Source of the DNA: Ignavibacteria bacterium UBA5771
Lineage (GTDB): Bacteria > Bacteroidota > Ignavibacteria > Kapaibacteriales > UBA2268
NCBI GenBank assembly: GCA_002418685.1
Contig: DIEP01000052.1
Span: 1 to 11,910, forward strand
Direction of reading: 5' to 3'
Length of the DNA stretch: 11,910 nucleotides
Made by a program: the position numbers and the translations under genes. Below are positions 1 to 6,144 of this stretch, piece by piece. The notes beneath the pieces were generated by a model. That model did not search any database, was not told where the DNA came from, and saw nothing but the letters and a program-made list of their open reading frames with translations. The stretch's first letter is position 1; each line of letters starts with the position of its first letter.

Positions 1-66
1 GATAAATTTATTAAAATTCGCATAAATTTTTATAAATAATTTAATGTAAACAAATATTTTTATAAG

Positions 67-94
67 TTTGTTTTTTTAAAAAATATTAATTTTG
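67..94 (+). promoter_or_regulatory. Candidate Bacteroidota-type promoter of the hydroxybutyryl-CoA dehydrogenase operon
   Basis: TTTG at 67-70 and TAATTTTG at 87-94 match the Bacteroidota -33/-7 pattern (TTTG / TAnnTTTG). The 16-nt spacer is slightly short and consists of T7 and A6 tracts plus a few bases. The start codon at 117 follows the -7 box by 22 nt, giving a short leader. The same 13-nt string around the -7 box (TTAATTTTGAAAT) recurs before the lipoprotein gene at 11738. The AT-rich background makes chance matches common, so this is a candidate only. Confidence 0.42.
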
Positions 95-116
95 AAATAT
101 TATTTTAATTAATAAA

Positions 117-1016
117 ATGAAAGAAATTATGGAAATTAAAAAAGTTATGGTAATCGGGGCGGGAACAATGGGCAATGGAATTGCTCATACTTTTGCCCAA
201 TTCGGTTTTCAAGTTGTATTAGCAGATGTTTCAGATGCAGTTTTGCAGAAATCCCTTTCTCTCATTGAGAAAAATCTGGATAGACAAGTCAAGAAAGGCA
301 CTATTAACGAAGAGAACAAGCAATTCACTTTGGGCAATATCACTACTTCATTAGATTATAATCCTGCAAAAGATATGGATTTAATAATCGAAGCAGCAAC
401 TGAAAAAAAGGAATTGAAATTCAAAATATTTCAAGAAATTGATAATATAGCTCCTGCAAATGCAATACTTGCAAGCAATACTTCAACGATTTCTATTACT
501 GAAATAGCCGAAAAAACAAAGCGACCCCGCAAAGTAATTGGTATGCATTTTATGAATCCTGTCCCGATGATGAAATTAGTGGAAATTATCAGGGGAATCG
601 CAACTGATGACGAAACGTATTCAATCATCAATGATTTAGCTTTGAAATTGCAAAAAACGCCCGTTCTTGCAAATGATTATCCTGGTTTTATCGCGAATAG
701 AATTCTTATGCCATTCCTGAATGAAGCTATATTTGCGTTGATGGAAGGCGTTGGAACAATTGAAGGTATCGACCAAGTCGCAAAGTTAGGCTTTTCCCAT
801 CCGATGGGACCCTTTGCGCTTGCTGATTTAATTGGTTTGGACACAACACTTGCAATAATGGAAGTGCTTCATAATGATTTAGGCGATCCTCGATTTAGGC
901 CCGCTCCTTTATTGCGTAAATTAGTTAATGCAGGATACTATGGCAGAAAAAATGGCAAGGGTTTTTATGATTATTCGTCTGATAAACCGGAACCAATTAA
1001 ATTTAATATATTTTAA
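117..1016 (+). CDS. hbd: 3-hydroxybutyryl-CoA dehydrogenase (3-hydroxyacyl-CoA dehydrogenase family)
   Basis: This soluble enzyme interconverts acetoacetyl-CoA and 3-hydroxybutyryl-CoA with NAD(P)H, a step of butyrate-type fermentation or of short-chain beta-oxidation. The protein has 299 residues, normal for the single-function family. The N-terminal Rossmann domain has the GAGTMGNGIA loop at about residues 14-23 and an acidic residue (D37) that would bind the NAD ribose. Catalytic residues fall at the spacing known for the family: S123, H144 in HFMNP, E156 and N194 in FIANR. The C-terminal helical domain ends with the typical GYYGRKNGKGFYDY motif (273-286). A second in-frame ATG at 129 gives a protein starting MEIKKV and is equally plausible, as neither start has a clear Shine-Dalgarno. 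The TPR gene starts 14 nt downstream, so the two are probably co-transcribed. The direction of the reaction and the pathway cannot be settled, because no thiolase, crotonase or acyl-CoA dehydrogenase lies in the window. Confidence 0.93.
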   Translation: MKEIMEIKKVMVIGAGTMGNGIAHTFAQFGFQVVLADVSDAVLQKSLSLIEKNLDRQVKKGTINEENKQFTLGNITTSLDYNPAKDMDLIIEAATEKKELKFKIFQEIDNIAPANAILASNTSTISITEIAEKTKRPRKVIGMHFMNPVPMMKLVEIIRGIATDDETYSIINDLALKLQKTPVLANDYPGFIANRILMPFLNEAIFALMEGVGTIEGIDQVAKLGFSHPMGPFALADLIGLDTTLAIMEVLHNDLGDPRFRPAPLLRKLVNAGYYGRKNGKGFYDYSSDKPEPIKFNIF

Positions 1017-1030
1017 AATAAAGGGAAAAA

Positions 1031-1732
1031 ATGGAAGATATACGTGATGTAAAATATGATTCTGAGAACCCTTTTGTTCTGCGAGCATATCAATTAGAAA
1101 CACAAGACAAATATCTTGAAGCAATTGAATCTTATAAAAAAGCATTAGAGCAAGATCCCGATTTAGGAATTGTCTATAAGCACATCGCTAATGTTTATTA
1201 TCGATTAGGTCAACTCGACAAAGCAGAGATATATTTTAAAAAAGCAATTGAATTATTGCCTGATTATCCAACTGTATATTTTGAATTGGGATTGAATTAT
1301 TATCGCCAAGCACGGTTGAGACAAGCAATTCAAACAATGGAAAAAGTAATAGAATTGGATAATCAGTTGCTTATTGCTCATTACTGGCTCGGAATTTTAT
1401 ATTATCATTATGGATTGCCTTGCAAAGCACGTGAAAGGTTAGAGCATGTAATCAATGTAAATCCCGGATTCTATATCGCATATTATCAACTTGGGTTGGT
1501 TAATACGCGAATGGGGAAATATGAAGACGCTGTAAGCAACTTCACTAAATTAACGGAAGTCAATCCCGACAGTCCCACAGCTCACGCTCTTTTAGGCGAT
1601 GCCTATTTGAACCTTGATAAGAAAATTGAAGCCCGAAAGCATTATAAAATCGCTTTAGAACTTGACCCCGATGATCAAGCAGCGAAAAATGGACTTATGC
1701 TTGCATCGGATCTTTCTGAAAATTTTATGTAA
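1031..1732 (+). CDS. Tetratricopeptide repeat protein with six TPR units
   Basis: The 233-residue protein is almost entirely TPR. Six 34-residue units begin near residues 14, 48, 82, 116, 150 and 184, with the usual small or aromatic residues at helix-packing positions (for example AYQLETQDKYLEAI and HIANVYYRLGQLDKA) and a Pro near most unit ends (NP or DP). Such arrays form a right-handed superhelix that binds protein partners. No catalytic domain, signal peptide or membrane segment is visible, so a cytoplasmic scaffold is likely. The start is well supported: AAGGGA at 1021-1026 lies 4 nt before the ATG. It follows the dehydrogenase by 14 nt and is probably its operon partner, but nothing shows a functional link. 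Its last 8 bp overlap the 3' end of the convergent glycosyltransferase gene. The partner protein is unknown. Confidence 0.88.
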   Translation: MEDIRDVKYDSENPFVLRAYQLETQDKYLEAIESYKKALEQDPDLGIVYKHIANVYYRLGQLDKAEIYFKKAIELLPDYPTVYFELGLNYYRQARLRQAIQTMEKVIELDNQLLIAHYWLGILYYHYGLPCKARERLEHVINVNPGFYIAYYQLGLVNTRMGKYEDAVSNFTKLTEVNPDSPTAHALLGDAYLNLDKKIEARKHYKIALELDPDDQAAKNGLMLASDLSENFM

Positions 1733-2843
1733 ATATTTCCTCGAATTTTTTGCATTCGATTTCGATTGTGAAATTTTCGAGGGCAATCTTTTGAGCATTT
1801 TTTGCCATTTGCAAAATTTGAGATTGATTTTGAATTGTGAGAGCAATCTTTTGACTCAATTCCAAACTTGAATTTGGGGTATATAGAAATCCATATTCTC
1901 CGTAATTAATAATTTCAGGTGTTCCTCCCGAATTGGTTGCTATCACAGGAATTCCCGACATTAAGGCTTCTATTGTCACCATACCATACGTTTCGGAACT
2001 CGACGCAAGCACAAAGCAATCAATTGCAGAATAAAAAATTTGAATATCTTTTTGATAATTGATGAATTGCACAAAATTTTCTAAATGATTTTGGTGAATG
2101 TATTCTTGCAATGTCTGGAAATATCTATCGCTGTGACCTTGCGTTATTTCTCCACTTATCACTCCATAAATATTTGGGAAATCGGCTTTTAGATAATTTA
2201 GAGCTTCCAAAAATATATGCTGACCTTTTTGTTGATCTATTCTGCCAATAATTCCCACAATAAATTTATCATCGGGAAGATTTAGCATTTTCCTTGCTTC
2301 TGATTTTGAGATATTTGCATTATGCAAGCGATTTGGATCGACTCCCAGAGGAATAATTTTGATTTTCTTGGGGTCTATATTTGTCAAACGCAGCATGTCA
2401 TCAGCAATAATTTGCAATGGCGAAATCCAATAATCGTATCGATTGAATCGCCAGTTATGGATTGGATCTTTCTTTCGGCGTCCAATGTGCATTTGCTGAT
2501 GGAAAATCAATTTGAAATTATGGTTGAAAAATTTCGCTATAGCACCGAATTCCATATCTTGATTATGTGTGATTATAAGATATTTGCAATTATCTTCTAT
2601 AAGCATATTTGCAAGCATCTTTGCTTTTTTGAAATCGAAATACTTGCTATGTTCTGGAAAATATCGGATTTGGATTTGATTATTTTCAGCAATCTCAGAT
2701 ATTAAAGTGTTTTTAGGAGAATAAATTATCACATTATTTCCCCTTTTAGCAAGTGCAGTTGCAAGATTGCCGACATTTAATTCTAAGCCACCGCGGGCAG
2801 GGGACGAACAAAAAAACACAATTGAAGGATTCGAGTTTTTCAT
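1725..2843 (-). CDS. Glycosyltransferase, GT4-type (GT-B fold)
   Basis: The predicted 372-residue cytosolic or membrane-associated enzyme transfers sugar from a nucleotide-sugar to an acceptor, probably a lipid-linked or polysaccharide precursor. The N-terminal GT-B domain starts with beta strand SIVFFCSS followed by the glycine-rich ARGGLELNVGNL loop (about 16-27). The C-terminal nucleotide-sugar domain has GRIDQQKGQ (200-208) and the EX7E motif, with E284 and E292 in SETYGMVTIEAL, followed by SGIPVIATNSGGTPE (296-310). This pattern is typical of retaining GT4 enzymes. The reading frame is open upstream to a TTG at 2864, but I chose ATG at 2843: the protein then begins just before the first strand, and the TTG would lie inside a possible -7 box. 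It lies downstream of the Flx-Hdr operon in the same direction, separated by a terminator, so it is probably independent. Donor and acceptor sugars cannot be deduced. Confidence 0.88.
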   Translation of the reverse strand: MKNSNPSIVFFCSSPARGGLELNVGNLATALAKRGNNVIIYSPKNTLISEIAENNQIQIRYFPEHSKYFDFKKAKMLANMLIEDNCKYLIITHNQDMEFGAIAKFFNHNFKLIFHQQMHIGRRKKDPIHNWRFNRYDYWISPLQIIADDMLRLTNIDPKKIKIIPLGVDPNRLHNANISKSEARKMLNLPDDKFIVGIIGRIDQQKGQHIFLEALNYLKADFPNIYGVISGEITQGHSDRYFQTLQEYIHQNHLENFVQFINYQKDIQIFYSAIDCFVLASSSETYGMVTIEALMSGIPVIATNSGGTPEIINYGEYGFLYTPNSSLELSQKIALTIQNQSQILQMAKNAQKIALENFTIEIECKKFEEIFT

Positions 2844-2861
2844 ATTATATAAGCAAATTGG

Positions 2862-2869
2862 CAAAAATA
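2862..2869 (-). promoter_or_regulatory. Possible -7 box for the glycosyltransferase gene
   Basis: On the minus strand this reads TATTTTTG, a match to TAnnTTTG, 18 nt before the ATG at 2843. That distance resembles the one in the other candidate promoters of the window. No TTG or TTTG lies at the correct distance upstream (the nearest TTG is 28 nt away), so support is weak. Confidence 0.2.
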
Positions 2870-2948
2870 ATATTCTTTAATAGAAAAAAGAAAAGTGCAA
2901 GAGTATAAAAGTATTAAAACGATTTTTAGATAAATAAAATTTGCAATT

Positions 2949-2991
2949 AAAAAATAATAACCTTCTGAAGGTTCCGAACCTTCGGAAGGTT
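2949..2991 (-). terminator. Rho-independent terminator of the hdr-flx operon
   Basis: Read on the minus strand, a hairpin (2959-2991) with a stem of up to 16 bp begins 45 nt after the flxA stop codon. It is followed by ATTA and a run of six T (2949-2954). There is no T run on the other side, so it acts for the minus strand. It separates the Flx-Hdr operon from the glycosyltransferase gene, which has the same direction. The hairpin is built from two copies of a short palindrome, described separately. Confidence 0.68.
2959..2991. repeat. Tandem pair of the palindrome AACCTTCNGAAGGTT
   Basis: Two copies of a 15-nt palindrome, AACCTTC-T-GAAGGTT (2959-2973) and AACCTTC-G-GAAGGTT (2977-2991), are separated by CCG. 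Each copy is self-complementary, and the two together also form one long near-perfect palindrome centred on C2975, with T2966 opposite G2984. The sequence can therefore fold as two small hairpins or one long one. It is much richer in GC than the surrounding intergenic DNA, which suggests a mobile or amplified intergenic repeat. I found no other copy in the window. Confidence 0.75.
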
Positions 2992-3036
2992 ATAAATTAA
3001 CAATACTATTAAATCGCAGGATATTATTTGCGTGTA

Positions 3037-3876
3037 TTAGTATTCTACGGGCAATAATTGCAAATCAGCATAATTTATTACGGGACCGTCTTTGCATACG
3101 TAATATGGTCCAACAGCGCAATGTCCGCACTGTCCGATTCCACATTTCATTCTATTTTCAAGAGTTGTGAAAATGCTTTCTTCTGTAAATCCGATTTCCA
3201 ATAGTATTGGTAAAGTCAATTTAATCATAATTGGCGGACCGCAAACTATTGCTACTGCGTTTTCACCTTTTGGGGAAGCTTTTTTCAATATGCTTGGAAC
3301 AAATCCAACCTCACCTTTCCAATCGGGAGTTTCGCCACCGGGATCCACAGTCGTTATGAGTTTGACGTCGGGACGCTTCGCCCATTCTTCCAGCTCATTT
3401 TTATAAACTAAATCCTGAACGGTTTTTGCACCATAAAGAATTGTTATATCCTTGAATTTATCTCTTAAATCAAGGCAATTCCAAATTACGCTGCGGACAG
3501 GCGGCAATCCTATACCACCCGCAATAAATAGAACGCTTTTGCCTTCCCAATCTTCGAGTGGAAAATTATTTCCATAAGGACCACGGAAGCCAATAATATC
3601 ACCCTCTTCACAATTATACAATGCAGTTGTCACTTTACCTGCTTTGCGGAAAGTACATTCAATATACCCCTTATGTGTTGGAGATGATGCAATGCAAAAA
3701 GTACTCTCACCAGCTCCGAATACCGAATATTCACCAAACTGCCCAGTTTTAAATTCAAAATTTGACTCATCTTCAGGGTTCACAAAAGCAAGCTTAAAGG
3801 TCTTTACCATCGGTGCTTCCTCGGTGATTTTCTCAATCCTCATTTTATAAGGCAAATATATATTTTGCGAATTCAT
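3037..3876 (-). CDS. flxA: FlxA: NAD(P)H-oxidising FAD/[2Fe-2S] subunit (sulfhydrogenase gamma / HydG-like)
   Basis: This is the expected electron-input subunit of the Flx-Hdr complex: a ferredoxin-NADP reductase-like flavoprotein that takes hydride from NADH or NADPH and passes electrons to the FlxB and FlxC clusters. The 279-residue protein has an FAD-binding beta-barrel with ESTFCIASSP (57-66) in place of the usual RxYS, and a flavin phosphate-binding region near RGPYGNNFP (98-106). A nucleotide-binding domain follows with AGGIGLPP (119-126) and CGPP (212-215). The C-terminal [2Fe-2S] motif has C245, C250, C253 and C261, as in dihydroorotate dehydrogenase electron-transfer subunits. It is soluble, with no signal peptide. 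The start is 1 nt after the flxB stop; AAGGAG at 3883-3888 lies 6 nt before the ATG, inside the end of flxB. NADH versus NADPH preference is not evident. Confidence 0.88.
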   Translation of the reverse strand: MNSQNIYLPYKMRIEKITEEAPMVKTFKLAFVNPEDESNFEFKTGQFGEYSVFGAGESTFCIASSPTHKGYIECTFRKAGKVTTALYNCEEGDIIGFRGPYGNNFPLEDWEGKSVLFIAGGIGLPPVRSVIWNCLDLRDKFKDITILYGAKTVQDLVYKNELEEWAKRPDVKLITTVDPGGETPDWKGEVGFVPSILKKASPKGENAVAIVCGPPIMIKLTLPILLEIGFTEESIFTTLENRMKCGIGQCGHCAVGPYYVCKDGPVINYADLQLLPVEY

Positions 3877-3877
3877 T

Positions 3878-4885
3878 TTATACTCCTTGAAATATTTGAA
3901 CTGTTTTTACAATATTCATACTTGTGGGGCAGGATCTGATACACCTTCCACAACCGACGCAGCTTATTAAGCCAAGATTTTCTACTGAATACTCAAATTT
4001 ATGTTTTATACGATTTCTCCAACGTTGGCTTTGCACAGGACGTGGATTGTGTCCCGATGCGTGCTTAGTGAATAAGTCAAAAGCACAAGAATCCCAATTC
4101 CTTACTCTTGAACCATTGAATTGGCTGCCAATATCTTGAATATCAAAGCAAGTGCAAGTTGGGCATGCATAAGCGCAAATTCCACATCCCAAGCATGCTA
4201 ATGAATCTTTCACCCAAAGTGGCGATTCGAAAATGCTATCAATATTTTGCTTGGCTTGTTCAACGTCGAATTTTTGTGGAACGTTTGCAATGTATTTTGA
4301 TTTATCAATTTCTTTAGTATCTTGAAATAAATCAGCGGAATAATTAATTAGTTCTTGACCTTTTTCTGTGACAACTTCCACATAATAAGTATCGTTCTCA
4401 ATCAAAGTCAAATTCAAATCGCTACCCTTTGTTGAAGCGGGATTTGATCCAACTGATGTGCAGAAGCAAGCATTATCAGCTTCCTTGCATGACAAAGAAA
4501 TAATATAGAGCTTTTCCAATCGCTCTTTAATATTTTTATCTTGATAATCCTTCAAGAAAAAATTGGACAAATACACAAAGGAAGATGCATCGCAAGGTTT
4601 CATACCAAACACAATTGTATTTTTTTCAATCGGGCTTGGCTCATCAATGTTATAGTCACCATCAGCTCTGTGATAATTAAATAAAGTATCTGACCGTGGG
4701 AAAAGAACTGATTTCGCTGAAAGAACTGTTTGGATATAATCTAATGCAATGTCTTCAAATTTATCGACGGGCTTAAAATAATATTTTTTATTGATTTCTT
4801 TTGGGGCTATAATTGTATTTTTTGGTTGCAAAGCATCGAAAAAACTATGCAAATTCTGTTTTGTTATTAATTTATAGTTATTCAT
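3878..4885 (-). CDS. flxB: FlxB: iron-sulfur subunit (sulfhydrogenase beta / AsrA-like)
   Basis: This cytoplasmic electron-transfer subunit of 335 residues resembles the beta subunit of archaeal sulfhydrogenase and anaerobic sulfite reductase subunit A. The N-terminal domain has the family motif GMKPCDASS (94-102) and a second cysteine group, C133, C140 and C142, seen in this family. The C-terminal half is a two-cluster ferredoxin domain: C231-x2-C234-x2-C237-x3-C241, with extra C244 and C246, and C309-x2-C312-x2-C315-x3-C319. C267 lies between the two cluster motifs. It would relay electrons between FlxA and the rest of the complex. It starts 4 nt after the flxC stop with only a weak AGGT ahead of the ATG, and ends 1 nt before flxA. 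The same FlxA/FlxB pair is used with NiFe hydrogenases in other organisms, but no hydrogenase gene is present here. Confidence 0.86.
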   Translation of the reverse strand: MNNYKLITKQNLHSFFDALQPKNTIIAPKEINKKYYFKPVDKFEDIALDYIQTVLSAKSVLFPRSDTLFNYHRADGDYNIDEPSPIEKNTIVFGMKPCDASSFVYLSNFFLKDYQDKNIKERLEKLYIISLSCKEADNACFCTSVGSNPASTKGSDLNLTLIENDTYYVEVVTEKGQELINYSADLFQDTKEIDKSKYIANVPQKFDVEQAKQNIDSIFESPLWVKDSLACLGCGICAYACPTCTCFDIQDIGSQFNGSRVRNWDSCAFDLFTKHASGHNPRPVQSQRWRNRIKHKFEYSVENLGLISCVGCGRCIRSCPTSMNIVKTVQIFQGV

Positions 4886-4889
4886 AATA

Positions 4890-5693
4890 TTACCTAATGA
4901 AGTTTTCTTTATCTTCTAATTTATAATGAGAAAGCGGATATTTATAATCGGCTTTCATACCTGGCTCATCTCCAAAATGAATTGCGATACTTTTATTAAG
5001 ATTTGCTGTTAATAATGCTAATGGAATATCGACGGGGCATGCTTTCATACATTCACCGCAGCCAATGCAACGACCTGCAAGATGCATAGCACGTGCAATA
5101 TGCCAATCTAAATTGCCAATAGGAGAACTTTCAGTGCTAATCCATTGTGGGATATTAATGTCGGTAATACATTGCGTGCAGTAGCATAATGGACAAACCG
5201 AGCGACAAGCATAGCACTTGATGCATTTTGAAAATTCATCTGTCCAATATTGCCAACGTTCTTCGCGGGTCATATTATTAATCTTTTCCATTAATTTAAG
5301 CAACCCCATCGGTGGCTTTGTTTGGTTATTGGTAATAAAATCCTCGATTTGATGGAAATCCTGCAATAATGATGGATTGCCATCTTTGTCAATTGCAATA
5401 AAATAAGCATCGCCATCTTTAATTTGATTTTCACTTGCTATCTCAAGAACTGACTTCAGACCTGGTAGACTAACAACAAATGCAAGTTTCCCAAATTTTT
5501 TTACTTCGGGTTTTTGAAAATAAACCATAAGATTTTGATGGCAATTTTCATTATATATTAATTTATCAATATCAGCCGAGTTATCAATAAAAATCGCGGA
5601 AGTGCCGCCATTCTCATTATTTGAATATCCGATGAGCAAATTGATGCTTCCATCATCGAATAATTTCTTTGCTATATTTTGAAGTTCAGTCAT
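4890..5693 (-). CDS. flxC: FlxC: 4Fe-4S dicluster ferredoxin-like subunit
   Basis: The 267-residue protein sits at the flxC position of the module and should relay electrons between FlxA/FlxB and FlxD. About 150 N-terminal residues have no cysteine pattern and no motif I recognise, apart from a single C51. The C-terminal part holds two ferredoxin motifs: C157-x2-C160-x2-C163-x3-C167, with further C170, C172 and C175, and C209-x2-C212-x2-C215-x3-C219. The extra cysteines after the first motif (CPLCYCTQC) resemble those in related iron-sulfur subunits of formate dehydrogenase and F420-hydrogenase type and could bind the cluster in an unusual way. It overlaps flxD by 8 bp, and GGGGAG at 5701-5706 precedes the ATG by 7 nt. 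The exact partner surface is inferred from gene order only. Confidence 0.82.
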   Translation of the reverse strand: MTELQNIAKKLFDDGSINLLIGYSNNENGGTSAIFIDNSADIDKLIYNENCHQNLMVYFQKPEVKKFGKLAFVVSLPGLKSVLEIASENQIKDGDAYFIAIDKDGNPSLLQDFHQIEDFITNNQTKPPMGLLKLMEKINNMTREERWQYWTDEFSKCIKCYACRSVCPLCYCTQCITDINIPQWISTESSPIGNLDWHIARAMHLAGRCIGCGECMKACPVDIPLALLTANLNKSIAIHFGDEPGMKADYKYPLSHYKLEDKENFIR

Positions 5694-6144
5694 TGATAAG
5701 CTCCCCGATTTTATTACTACTTACATTTTCCAAATTTTTATATTCTTTCATTGGACCGAGGTTTCTGATTTCAGATACAGTGTCATTAACTAAATGTGCC
5801 CATTTTGCACCTTCAGCAGCAGAAACCCAAGAGAAAACGATGCGTCGGCTGTCTATACCAATAAAATCTAATAAATCTTTAAAAACCATCCATCTTCGGC
5901 GTGCATGATAATTACCCGATGTATAATGGCAATCAGCAGGATGGCATCCCGACACAATAATGCCATCTGCTCCTTCTTCAAATGCTTTTAATAATAGCAT
6001 AAAATCTATTCTGCCTGTGCAAGGAAATCGGACGATTCTCACATTTTGAGCATATTTAATTCGACTCGTGCCCGCAAGGTCTGCACCTGCATAAGTGCAC
6101 CAATTGCATACGAATGCTACGATTTTCGGTTCAAACTCAGACAT
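5686..6144 (-). CDS. flxD: FlxD: MvhD-type [2Fe-2S] subunit linking Flx to HdrA
   Basis: The 152-residue protein belongs to the MvhD/FlpD family, which docks on HdrA and delivers electrons to it; in methanogens MvhD connects the hydrogenase to Hdr. The N-terminus has VAFVCNWCTYAGAD (9-22), with C13 and C16. Further cysteines C42 (RFPCTGR), C67 and C72 (SGCHPADCHY) complete the family pattern for a [2Fe-2S] centre. The conserved SGNYHARRR stretch is at 76-84. The frame is open upstream to 6285, but the true start is ATG 6144: it places the conserved VAFVCNWC strand near the N-terminus and has AAGGAG 8 nt ahead, whereas the longer version would run 149 bp into hdrA. It overlaps the hdrA end by 8 bp and the flxC start by 8 bp, which suggests coupled translation and fixed stoichiometry. 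Confidence 0.9.
   Translation of the reverse strand: MSEFEPKIVAFVCNWCTYAGADLAGTSRIKYAQNVRIVRFPCTGRIDFMLLLKAFEEGADGIIVSGCHPADCHYTSGNYHARRRWMVFKDLLDFIGIDSRRIVFSWVSAAEGAKWAHLVNDTVSEIRNLGPMKEYKNLENVSSNKIGELIND

Noticed and set aside
1739..1782. CCTCGAA / TTCGAGG inverted repeat as a terminator for the TPR gene
   Set aside because: The loop is about 30 nt, no T run follows directly, and the sequence is coding for the glycosyltransferase.
2844..2864. TTG start giving the glycosyltransferase seven more residues
   Set aside because: ATG 2843 places the first beta strand correctly, and the TTG falls in a possible -7 box without a ribosome site.
2959..2991. CRISPR or direct-repeat array
   Set aside because: There are only two palindromic units 3 nt apart, no spacers and no cas genes; the minus-strand T run supports a terminator.
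3037..5693. NiFe sulfhydrogenase operon, suggested by FlxA and FlxB similarity
   Set aside because: No large or small hydrogenase subunit is present; the neighbours are FlxC, FlxD and HdrABC, which fits Flx-Hdr.
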